A stretch of DNA of 64,000 nt from Paraclostridium ghonii (GTDB lineage: Bacteria; Bacillota; Clostridia; Peptostreptococcales; Peptostreptococcaceae): assembly GCF_030815085.1 (NCBI RefSeq), contig NZ_JAUSWG010000006.1. One strand, given 5' to 3'. Below the pieces are notes generated by a model. It was given only the letters and a program-made list of their open reading frames with translations. It searched no databases and had not been told where the DNA came from. Of the stretch, positions 36,064 to 43,696 are shown piece by piece (within the stretch, counting starts at the first letter, position 1; each line of letters begins with the position of its first letter). Made by a program: the position numbers and the translations under genes.

Positions 36064-36807
36064 ATGAAATTAGGAATACCTGCGTTAGTTCACGAGATAG
36101 AAAGCGCTATTTATATATGTAAAAAAGTTAAACAAATAAAGCACATAGAGATAGGAATTGACAATCTATATGAATGTGAAAAAATTTTAAACTATAAAAA
36201 TGAATTTAAAGAAAATGATATAAGTGTAGGAATACACTTGCCGATGGAATTAAATACTTGTGAAAATGTAGAATATATAAGAAATTCATGGGTAAAGTTT
36301 ATATCTGAAATAAATAATAAACTTAATGAATTAGATATAAGATATTTTAATATGCATTTAGGTTATGTAATAAAATCTAGATTTGACAAAAATAAAAAAA
36401 AGTATTTGAATAACTCTATAAACTTTCTACAATTAACAAATGTAGGGAAGTCACATATATTTATAGAAAATACATACACATACGGTGGGGATATATGTAA
36501 TATAGGAACAACAACAAGTGAATTTGAATATATATTTAATAATATAGATAATATTGGGTTTTGCTATGACACAGGACATGATTTAATAAATCCAGATAAT
36601 TTTATTGATATATTAAAAGATAAAGTAAACTTAATTCATTTAAGTGACAATGATGGAAATAAAGATTTGCATATTGGAATTGGAAAAGGAATTTTGAATT
36701 TAGAAAGCTTAAAAAATTTAATGTCTATGAATATTCAATATGCAGTTTTGGAAATTAAATATGAAGATATAGATGAATCTATAAAAGTATTAGAACGATT
36801 TATGTAA
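36064..36807 (+). CDS. TIM-barrel protein, xylose isomerase-like / AP endonuclease 2 superfamily
   Basis: 247 residues. Strand-end residues typical of the AP_endonuc_2 fold are visible: GIHLP, YFNMHLGY, IFIENTYTYGGD, GFCYDTGHDL, LIHLSDNDGNKDLHIGIGKG and AVLEIKYED; the Glu, Asp, His and Glu set would bind metal. It begins 9 bases after lepB and ends in a stem-loop. It could be a sugar-phosphate isomerase/epimerase; the substrate is unknown. Confidence 0.75.
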   Translation: MKLGIPALVHEIESAIYICKKVKQIKHIEIGIDNLYECEKILNYKNEFKENDISVGIHLPMELNTCENVEYIRNSWVKFISEINNKLNELDIRYFNMHLGYVIKSRFDKNKKKYLNNSINFLQLTNVGKSHIFIENTYTYGGDICNIGTTTSEFEYIFNNIDNIGFCYDTGHDLINPDNFIDILKDKVNLIHLSDNDGNKDLHIGIGKGILNLESLKNLMSMNIQYAVLEIKYEDIDESIKVLERFM

Positions 36808-36820
36808 AATAAATCGTTCT
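36792..36820 (+). terminator. Perfect 12-bp stem-loop over the 3' end of the TIM-barrel gene
   Basis: AGAACGATTTAT (36792-36803), loop GTAAA, and exact complement (36809-36820). The stop codon lies in the loop region. It is followed by AACTTTATAA, so the T-run is poor; transcription may read through to the nucleoside kinase. Confidence 0.55.
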
Positions 36821-36861
36821 AACTTTATAAATAGATAAATTAAAGGATAGGAGCGAATTTT

Positions 36862-38517
36862 ATGGAAAGCATAAATATAAAAATTGATGATAAAAATTAT
36901 GAATATCCTAAAAATGTAATTTTAGATACAATATCAAGGGATTTAAGTGATGAATATAAGGGTATAGTAACAATAGGAAAAATAAAAAATAAATTAAAAG
37001 ATTTAAGCAGTAGTTTATGTGAAGATTGCAATCTAGAGTTAATTGATACAACTCAACCAGATGGAATGAGGGTTTACATGAGAACACTATCTCTAATTTT
37101 CATAAAAGCTTGCGAAGAAATTTATCCTGGTTGTGATGTTACAATAGAACATTCTTTGTCAAATGGATTATATTGTGAGATTAAAAATAATAAAAATGAA
37201 GTTACAGAAGAAGATATGAATAATATTAAATTAAAAGTTAAAAACATAATAGATTCTGACTTTAAAATAGAAAAAATTGTTACAGATAAGTTAGATGCAA
37301 TTAAGATACTTAAAGAAAATAATAAAAGTGCAAAAGCAGAACTATTAAAATACAAAGAATATGAAGATGTGAAACTATATAAATGCGGTGGATATATAAA
37401 CCATTTCTATGGGCATATGCTGCCGTCTACAAGTTATGTTAAAACATTTGATATAAAGAAATGGCAATCTGGAGTTGTTATATTAGGACCGAGCAAAAAT
37501 GATAAAAGTAAACCTCAAGACTTTGTACCACAACTAAAGCTTTCTAATATATATAAAGAATCTGAAATTTGGTCAGAACTTATGGGAATTGATAAGGTTG
37601 CTAGTTTAAATGAAGCCATTATAAATAATAAGTATGGAGAGATAATAAGAATAGTAGAAGCTTTACATGAAAAAAAGATATCTCAAATTGCAGATATGGC
37701 AAAAGAACATAATAAAAGAGTTATATTAATAGCAGCTCCATCTTCATCTGGGAAAACAAGTTTTGCACATAGATTATCTATACAGCTAAAAGTTAATAAT
37801 TTACATCCAGTTCCAATATCTTTAGATGACTATTTTGTTGATAGAGAAGATACCCCGTTAGATGAATTTGGAAACTACGATTTTGAATCTATATATGCTA
37901 TAGACTTAGATTTATTTAACAGAGATTTAGAAAAGTTATTAAAAGGTGAAGAAATTAAGCTTCCTAAATTTAATTTTAAAACAGGAAAAAGAGAATTTAG
38001 TGGAAAAACTTTAAAAATAGAAAAAGATCAACCTATTATTTTAGAAGGAATACATGCATTAAACCCGATGTTAACACAAAGTATAGATGATAAGGATAAA
38101 TTTAAAATATATATAAGTGTTCTTACTCAAATAAATTTAGATAATCACAATAGGATACCAACTACTGATTTAAGACTTATAAGAAGGATAGTTAGAGATT
38201 ATAACTTTAGGGGTTATAGTGCAGAAAAAACTATTTTAAATTGGTGGTCAGTAAGAAGAGGAGAAGATAAAAATATATTCCCTTATCAAGAGGAAGCTGA
38301 TATAATGTTTAATTCAGCTTGCTTATACGAACTGGCTGTGTTAAAAAAATATGCTAAACCCCTTTTAGAACAAATAAAAGATGATAATGAAGCATTTATA
38401 GAGGCTAATAGAATATTAAAGTTTTTACAATATTTTGTAGAGTTAGATGATGAGTTAGATATACCTCCTACGTCTATAATTAGAGAATTTATTGGAGGTA
38501 GTAGAATCGTTGACTAG
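36862..38517 (+). CDS. Nucleoside (uridine-like) kinase with ThrRS-like N-terminal domain
   Basis: 551 residues. The N-terminal half looks like the TGS and second additional (editing-type) domains of threonyl-tRNA synthetase (RVYMRTLSLIFIKACEE, KCGGYINHFYGHMLPSTSY). The C-terminal half is a phosphoribulokinase/uridine kinase: Walker A AAPSSSGKTSFAHR, PISLDDYFVDR, LEGIHALNP and RLIRRIVRDYNFRGYSAE. This fusion is common in Clostridia and is usually called nucleoside kinase. AGGAGCG precedes the ATG. Confidence 0.88.
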   Translation: MESINIKIDDKNYEYPKNVILDTISRDLSDEYKGIVTIGKIKNKLKDLSSSLCEDCNLELIDTTQPDGMRVYMRTLSLIFIKACEEIYPGCDVTIEHSLSNGLYCEIKNNKNEVTEEDMNNIKLKVKNIIDSDFKIEKIVTDKLDAIKILKENNKSAKAELLKYKEYEDVKLYKCGGYINHFYGHMLPSTSYVKTFDIKKWQSGVVILGPSKNDKSKPQDFVPQLKLSNIYKESEIWSELMGIDKVASLNEAIINNKYGEIIRIVEALHEKKISQIADMAKEHNKRVILIAAPSSSGKTSFAHRLSIQLKVNNLHPVPISLDDYFVDREDTPLDEFGNYDFESIYAIDLDLFNRDLEKLLKGEEIKLPKFNFKTGKREFSGKTLKIEKDQPIILEGIHALNPMLTQSIDDKDKFKIYISVLTQINLDNHNRIPTTDLRLIRRIVRDYNFRGYSAEKTILNWWSVRRGEDKNIFPYQEEADIMFNSACLYELAVLKKYAKPLLEQIKDDNEAFIEANRILKFLQYFVELDDELDIPPTSIIREFIGGSRIVD

Positions 38518-38523
38518 ACTTGA

Positions 38524-38558
38524 AATCCTGGGAAGTTGACATAAACCCAGGATTTTTT
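38524..38558 (+). terminator. Intrinsic terminator after the nucleoside kinase gene
   Basis: AATCCTGGG (38524-38532) pairs with CCCAGGATT (38546-38554), followed by TTTT. Confidence 0.92.
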
Positions 38559-38613
38559 GTATTATATTAATAACAATCTTGTGACGTTATTAAATAAATA
38601 AGGAGGAGTGCGT

Positions 38614-39531
38614 ATGGAAAATGTATTAGAACAAATACTTGAAGATAACAGAAAATATACTAATTATGGACATGTAGCAACTTATATACCTGAGCTTAAA
38701 AAAGCAAGACAAGATGATTTAGGTATATGTATGATCGATATGAATAACGGAATTCATACAGCTGGGAATTATGATAAAAAATTTACAATACAAAGTATAT
38801 CTAAACCTATAATATTAGCTTTAGTACTTAGCGAAAATGATTGGGAGTATGTATTTTCTAAAGTTGGAATGGAGCCTAGCGGAGATCCTTTTAACTCTAT
38901 AATGAAATTAGAAACAAATAATTCCAAAAAACCTTGCAATCCTATGATAAATGCAGGAGCTATAGTTACAACTTCAATGATAAAAGGAAGAGACATTAAA
39001 GAAAAAGAAGAGAAAATGTTAAACTTTTTTAAAAAACTAGCTAAAAATGATAATTTAAAAATAAATTATGATGTATATGAATCTGAGAAGGCAACGGGAG
39101 ATAGAAATAGAGCAATGGCTTACCTTTTAAAAAATGATGGATTTATAGAGGGTGATGTAGAAGAAGTTTTAGACTTATATTTTAAACAATGTTCTATAGA
39201 AATTGATTGTATGGATTTAGCTAGAATAGGAGTTAACTTAGCCTCTTACGGGTTAGATATAGAAAATGGAGAAAGAGTTATAGATGAAAGAATATCTCGT
39301 ATAGTGAAAACTTTTATGGTAACGTGCGGAATGTATGATGCATCTGGGGAATTTGCAATTAAAGTTGGAATTCCTGCAAAATCAGGTGTTGGAGGAGGTA
39401 TATTAGCATCAGTTCCTAAAAAGATGGGAATAGGTATATATGGACCTTCTCTTGATAAAAAAGGCAATAGTATTGCGGGAATAAAGATACTACAAAACTT
39501 AAGTGAAAAGTATAAAATAAATATATTCTAA
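38614..39531 (+). CDS. glsA: Glutaminase A
   Basis: 305 residues from ATG 38614, with AGGAGG 7 bases upstream; an earlier in-frame GTG overlaps that site. It is a serine-dependent glutaminase of the beta-lactamase-like fold: FTIQSISKPI holds the Ser-x-x-Lys pair, NPMINAGAI and CGMYDASGEFA complete the site. It converts glutamine to glutamate and ammonia in the cytoplasm. Single gene between a terminator and a strong promoter. Confidence 0.95.
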   Translation: MENVLEQILEDNRKYTNYGHVATYIPELKKARQDDLGICMIDMNNGIHTAGNYDKKFTIQSISKPIILALVLSENDWEYVFSKVGMEPSGDPFNSIMKLETNNSKKPCNPMINAGAIVTTSMIKGRDIKEKEEKMLNFFKKLAKNDNLKINYDVYESEKATGDRNRAMAYLLKNDGFIEGDVEEVLDLYFKQCSIEIDCMDLARIGVNLASYGLDIENGERVIDERISRIVKTFMVTCGMYDASGEFAIKVGIPAKSGVGGGILASVPKKMGIGIYGPSLDKKGNSIAGIKILQNLSEKYKINIF

Positions 39532-39544
39532 AATAGAGAATTTT

Positions 39545-39573
39545 TTGACAATTACTGTTTGATAATATATAAT
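39545..39573 (+). promoter_or_regulatory. Consensus sigma-A promoter of the ArsR-like gene
   Basis: TTGACA (39545-39550), 17 bases, TATAAT (39568-39573): a perfect match to consensus, which suggests strong or tightly repressed expression, possibly by the encoded regulator itself. Confidence 0.88.
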
Positions 39574-39611
39574 TATTTATATAATTAAATATTTTTATGG
39601 GTGGTGGGGGA

Positions 39612-40175
39612 ATGAAAGAAATTTTAGTACTAAGAGATTTAGATTGTATAAAAGCAATTGCACATCCAAGAAGAATAGATATATTAAATACATTTAAATC
39701 AATTCCATTGTCAGCAAAACAACTGTCTCAACTATTAGATGAACCACATGCAAAAATAAACTACCATATAAAAACCTTATATAAGGTTGGGGTTTTAGAT
39801 CTAGTAGAAGAGAAAGTTAAGTCTGGAATTGTTGAAAAGTATTATTATCCGACAGCTAAGCATATTGTTATAGGGAAAAAAGCTTTAAATTTTAATAACA
39901 ACTCAGAAGATAAGGATATAGGGGATATATGTATATCTAAATTTGAAAATATGAGTAATTCTTTTTATAAAGCTATTGAAGAAAATGATATAGATGATGA
40001 ATATATAGCTAATTATAATCAAGTCTGTTTAAGCAAGAGTGAAATAAAAGAATTAGCCAATACTATAGAAGAAAAAATTAATGAAATTGTTTTAAATAGA
40101 AAGATTGAAGGATCAGAGACAAAATACGATTTAGCATTGATAACAATACCATTAGAAGAAAAATGTAAAGCATAA
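39612..40175 (+). CDS. ArsR-like helix-turn-helix regulator
   Basis: 187 residues. I chose ATG 39612, with GGTGGGGG just before it; the ATG at 39597 overlaps that site. The N-terminal winged helix (AHPRRIDILNTF, LSAKQLSQLLDEPHAKINYHIKTLYKVGVLDL) is an ArsR/HTH_20 type. The rest is an acidic helical domain of unknown ligand. No Cys metal site of classic ArsR proteins is visible. It stands alone between glsA and nfo with a consensus promoter and its own terminator. Confidence 0.85.
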   Translation: MKEILVLRDLDCIKAIAHPRRIDILNTFKSIPLSAKQLSQLLDEPHAKINYHIKTLYKVGVLDLVEEKVKSGIVEKYYYPTAKHIVIGKKALNFNNNSEDKDIGDICISKFENMSNSFYKAIEENDIDDEYIANYNQVCLSKSEIKELANTIEEKINEIVLNRKIEGSETKYDLALITIPLEEKCKA

Positions 40176-40209
40176 AGTATCAACAAAATTGTTGATACTT
40201 ATTTTTTTG
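40175..40209 (+). terminator. Intrinsic terminator after the ArsR-like gene
   Basis: AAGTATCAACA (40175-40185), loop AAAT, exact complement (40190-40200), followed by ATTTTTTT. Confidence 0.93.
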
Positions 40210-40249
40210 GGTATATTATAAATGAATATAAAATTTAGGAGGAAGTTTA

Positions 40250-41089
40250 GTGATAGTAATAGGACCGCATATTTCAATATCAAAAGGTTTTTCAAAAGCT
40301 GCACAGACAGCTATGGATATAGGGGCAAATACATTTCAATTTTTTAGCAGAAATCCAAGAGGCGGTAATGCTAAAGCTTTTGATGATAAGGATATAATGA
40401 AATTTCAAGAAATAAGAAAAGATAATAACTTTGGACCACTATTAGTACATGCTCCATATACAATGAACTTAGCAGGTGCAAAAGAAGAAGTTTATGAATT
40501 TGGGAAAATGGTTATAAAAGAAGATATTCAAAGAATGGACTCTTTAGGAATAGAATTTATGTGTTTTCATCCAGGTAGCCACGTTGGTTCAGGAATAGAT
40601 GTGGGAATAGATAAAATAGCTAAAGCACTTAATGAAGCTATAACTGGAAATGAAAATATAATGGTATTACTTGAAACTATGTCTGGAAAAGGTACGGAGA
40701 TAGGATTTAGTTTTGATCAAGTAAAATCTATAATAGATAAGGTTGAACATAATGAAAAACTAGGAGTATGTTTAGATACTTGTCATGTATTTTCTGCTGG
40801 ATATGATATTGTAAATGATTTAGATTCAGTTTTAGATGAATTTGATAAAACTATAGGTTTAGATAAATTAAAAGCAATCCATCTTAATGATAGTATGATG
40901 CCTTTTGGAGCTAAAAAAGATAGACATGCTTGTATTGGAGAAGGTGAAATAGGACTAGATGCGATAATAAGCTTTATTACACATCCTAAATTAAAGCATT
41001 TACCATTTTTCTTAGAGACTCCACTAGAAGATGAAGGACATAAAAGAGAAATTGAAATGATAAAAGATATTATAAAACAAATACAATAA
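40250..41089 (+). CDS. nfo: Deoxyribonuclease IV (endonuclease IV)
   Basis: 279 residues. GTG start at 40250 with AGGAGG 6-8 bases upstream; it reads MIVIGPHISISKGF. The metal-binding barrel motifs are HAPYTMNLA, CFHPGSHVG, LLETMSGKG, GVCLDTCHVFSAGYD, HLNDSM, KDRHACIGEG and FFLETP. It cuts DNA at abasic sites in base-excision repair. The nth gene for endonuclease III lies 5 kb further on. Confidence 0.95.
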   Translation: MIVIGPHISISKGFSKAAQTAMDIGANTFQFFSRNPRGGNAKAFDDKDIMKFQEIRKDNNFGPLLVHAPYTMNLAGAKEEVYEFGKMVIKEDIQRMDSLGIEFMCFHPGSHVGSGIDVGIDKIAKALNEAITGNENIMVLLETMSGKGTEIGFSFDQVKSIIDKVEHNEKLGVCLDTCHVFSAGYDIVNDLDSVLDEFDKTIGLDKLKAIHLNDSMMPFGAKKDRHACIGEGEIGLDAIISFITHPKLKHLPFFLETPLEDEGHKREIEMIKDIIKQIQ

Positions 41090-41112
41090 AATAATATATA
41101 ATATAAAAATAA

Positions 41113-41139
41113 GAGACGATATTTGAAAAGTATCGTCTC
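41113..41139. terminator. Stem-loop after nfo
   Basis: GAGACGATA (41113-41121) and its exact complement (41131-41139). There is no T-run on the plus strand; on the minus strand TTATTTTTAT follows. Probably a weak terminator or RNA end. Confidence 0.5.
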
Positions 41140-41209
41140 AACCTATAAAAAGGAAAAATAATTGTTTAGAAAAATCAATGAATAAGGAAATAAAACTGGG
41201 GGATGAGTT

Positions 41210-42205
41210 ATGAGAAAATTAGGAAGTACTAATATTGAATTAAATAGAGTTGGATTTGGAGGTATTCCAATACAAAGAATAACTCAGGAAGATACAAACT
41301 TAGTTATAAATGAACTTGTAAACAAAGGAATAAACTTCATAGATTCAGCTAGAGGATATACGATAAGTGAAGAATATATAGGAAATGCAATTGAAGGGAA
41401 AAGAGATAAATTTATATTAGCTACTAAAAGTATGTCTAGAACTTATGATGATATGATAAGAGATGTAAACACAAGTTTAAAAAACTTTAAAACTGATTAT
41501 ATAGACTTATATCAGTTCCATAATTTAAAGCCGGATGAATATGAGCGTATATTTGAGGACGGTATGGCATATAAAGCTCTTTTAAAATGTAAAGGAGAAG
41601 GTAAAATAAAACATATAGGCATAACAAGTCATAGTATAGACACAATAAAAAAGGCGGTTTACGGTGGGAAATTTGACACAATTCAGTTTCCTTATAATAT
41701 AGTGGAAGATCAAGCCGATGAAATATTTAAAGAGGCTAATAAAAAAGGTATAGGAGTAATAGTAATGAAGCCGCTTGCTGGTGGGGCTATTGATAATGCA
41801 CAGTTAGCTATAAAATATATTTTATCTAAGGATTACATAGATGTGGTTATCCCAGGTATGGACAGTGTAGAACAAGTTATTGAAAATACATCTGTTTTAA
41901 ACAACCTTGATATAACTAATGAAGAAAAGATAGAGATGAAAAATATTATAGATAAATTAGGAAGTAGATTTTGCAGAAGATGTGAATATTGCATGCCTTG
42001 TCCTGTAGGAATCAATATACCTACCAATTTTTTATTTGAAGGGTACTATAGTAGATACAATTTAAAAGAATGGTCAAAAGATAGATATAAAGCTTTAAGT
42101 GTAAAAGCTTCTGACTGTATAGAATGTGGAAAATGTGAAAGCAAATGTCCATATGAATTACCTATTAGAGATATGTTAAAAGATGTATCTAATATTTTAG
42201 AATAA
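41210..42205 (+). CDS. Aldo/keto reductase with C-terminal 2[4Fe-4S] ferredoxin domain
   Basis: 331 residues. The barrel (1-250) has VGFGGIPIQ, the Asp-x-x-x-Tyr site (DSARGYTISE), Lys in LATKS, and HIGITSHS. The C-terminal domain holds CRRCEYCMPCP and CIECGKCESKCP, two ferredoxin-like cluster motifs. This family is common in anaerobes; substrate unknown. The iron-sulphur domain suggests electron exchange with ferredoxin instead of, or besides, NADPH. Confidence 0.9.
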   Translation: MRKLGSTNIELNRVGFGGIPIQRITQEDTNLVINELVNKGINFIDSARGYTISEEYIGNAIEGKRDKFILATKSMSRTYDDMIRDVNTSLKNFKTDYIDLYQFHNLKPDEYERIFEDGMAYKALLKCKGEGKIKHIGITSHSIDTIKKAVYGGKFDTIQFPYNIVEDQADEIFKEANKKGIGVIVMKPLAGGAIDNAQLAIKYILSKDYIDVVIPGMDSVEQVIENTSVLNNLDITNEEKIEMKNIIDKLGSRFCRRCEYCMPCPVGINIPTNFLFEGYYSRYNLKEWSKDRYKALSVKASDCIECGKCESKCPYELPIRDMLKDVSNILE

Positions 42206-42207
42206 AT

Positions 42208-42240
42208 AAAATCCCCTTTAAAGGGGGATTTATTATTTTT
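42208..42240. terminator. Bidirectional terminator between convergent genes
   Basis: AAATCCCCTTT pairs with AAAGGGGGATTT (one G unpaired); T-rich sequence follows on both strands. It serves the aldo/keto reductase gene and overlaps the last codons of the minus-strand RusA-like gene. Confidence 0.85.
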
Positions 42241-42637
42241 TAGTAATAGTGTAGTCAACTTTATAATTAGACAAAGGGTATAACTCTATTTCGACTCTTG
42301 GATTTTCCTTATCTATAAAATCGAATAAAAGAACTGGCTTTAATTGTTTATCATTTTTTATAATACCGCTTTTTTCTATACCATCACATATACTTTTAGG
42401 ATAGTTATGCAAATCACCCATTTTTTTATTTGGAAAATATAACTTTAAGACAGTTATAAGATTTTCTTCTATACAAGGACCATCGTATTGTGTGTTTATG
42501 TATCCTGCAATCATATTTTCATATGCTAAATACCTAGAGTGTTTACCTTTAGAGGGCATCCATGATTGACCATGAACGTTGTGAAGTTTGAAGTTAGACT
42601 TACTTATTGGTCTACCTGGAATTGTTAACTTTATCAT
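42233..42637 (-). CDS. RusA-family Holliday junction resolvase-like protein
   Basis: 134 residues from ATG 42637, with AAAGGA about 9 bases upstream; a GTG three codons earlier is the alternative. The RusA pattern is visible: IPGRPISKSN at the start, then GDLHNYPKSICDGIEKSGII, KNDKQL and PRVEIELYP. RusA proteins bind the carboxylate pair in the D-x-x-N/D-D-x-x region; here GDLHN and ICDG and NDKQ supply Asp residues. Such genes usually come from phages, yet no other phage gene is near. It could be a domesticated remnant. Confidence 0.8.
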   Translation of the reverse strand: MIKLTIPGRPISKSNFKLHNVHGQSWMPSKGKHSRYLAYENMIAGYINTQYDGPCIEENLITVLKLYFPNKKMGDLHNYPKSICDGIEKSGIIKNDKQLKPVLLFDFIDKENPRVEIELYPLSNYKVDYTITKK

Positions 42638-42702
42638 ATATACCACATCCTTTATACTTTAGTTATTATAAATGTAAATAGACATTAATGAAAGGGAAAT
42701 TT

Positions 42703-43605
42703 ATGAATAATAAAAAATTAAAAGAGTTTTGTAATAGTATAGGAATTAGTTGTGTAGGGATTACGGGAGTAGGCCCTTATTATGATTTAGAAAAAATTAT
42801 AATAGATAGATTAGAAAATAATCTTTTTACAGGAATGGAAGAACCATCTATTGAAAAAAGAATTAATCCGAGAGCTACTATGGAGAATGCAAAAAGTATA
42901 ATAGTATGTGCTTTTCCATATTTTATTGAGAATGTATTAGATTCAAATATATCAAAGTATTGCTATGGGAAGGATTATCATATTGTTGTAAAAGAAAAAC
43001 TAAATCAAATTGGGGAGTACGTAAATAACGAAGTTAAAGATTTTGAATATATGATATTTGCAGATAATGGTCCATTAGTAGATAGGTACTTAGCGAATGA
43101 AAGTGGAATTGGTTATTATGGAATCAACAATAATATAATAACTGACGAGTATGGATCTTATATATTTATTGGATATATAATTAATAATTATAATTTTGAA
43201 TTAGATAATAAAAGCAATAAAACATGTATTAAATGTGGGAAATGCATAAAAAGCTGTCCTGGAAAAGCTATACTAGGGAATTTTAAAATAGATCCTAAAA
43301 AATGTTTGTCATACATTACTCAAAAAAAAGAAGAGTTAAGCGAGAATGAAAAAACTATATTAAAAAATAATAAAAAGATATTTGGATGTGATATATGTCA
43401 AGATGTATGTCCTCATAATATTAATATATCAAAAACAAATATCAAAGAATTTGCTCAAGATTTAATGTATAGATTGAATGAAGAAGATATATATAATATG
43501 TCAAATAAAGAATTTAAAAGAAAATATAAAGATAAAGCTTTTAGTTGGAGAGGTAAAAAAATAATACAAAGAAATATGGAAGTATTGAATGAAAAAAACT
43601 TTTAA
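42703..43605 (+). CDS. queG: Epoxyqueuosine reductase
   Basis: 300 residues from ATG 42703, with AAAGGG 6 bases upstream; ATG 42688 lacks a site. It has the QueG N-terminal cobalamin-binding region (SIGISCVGITG, RINPRATMENAKSIIVCAFPY, DNGPLVDRYLA, GYYGINNNII) and two ferredoxin motifs (CIKCGKCIKSCP and CDICQDVCPHN). It makes the last step of queuosine in tRNA. It is slightly shorter than E. coli QueG, lacking the C-terminal HEAT repeats, as in other Firmicutes. Confidence 0.93.
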   Translation: MNNKKLKEFCNSIGISCVGITGVGPYYDLEKIIIDRLENNLFTGMEEPSIEKRINPRATMENAKSIIVCAFPYFIENVLDSNISKYCYGKDYHIVVKEKLNQIGEYVNNEVKDFEYMIFADNGPLVDRYLANESGIGYYGINNNIITDEYGSYIFIGYIINNYNFELDNKSNKTCIKCGKCIKSCPGKAILGNFKIDPKKCLSYITQKKEELSENEKTILKNNKKIFGCDICQDVCPHNINISKTNIKEFAQDLMYRLNEEDIYNMSNKEFKRKYKDKAFSWRGKKIIQRNMEVLNEKNF

Positions 43606-43638
43606 CTTGTACAGTTAGAAGTTTTTTATTTTTTTTAC
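43592..43638 (+). terminator. Intrinsic terminator after queG
   Basis: AAAAAACTT and AACT pair with AGTT and AAGTTTTTT around GTAC, followed by ATTTTTTTT. The left arm lies in the last queG codons. Confidence 0.8.
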
Positions 43639-43696
43639 TTAACATTTGATAGATAGAAACATATTATATAAAAAGGAATTTTAAAGGGGGATGGAT

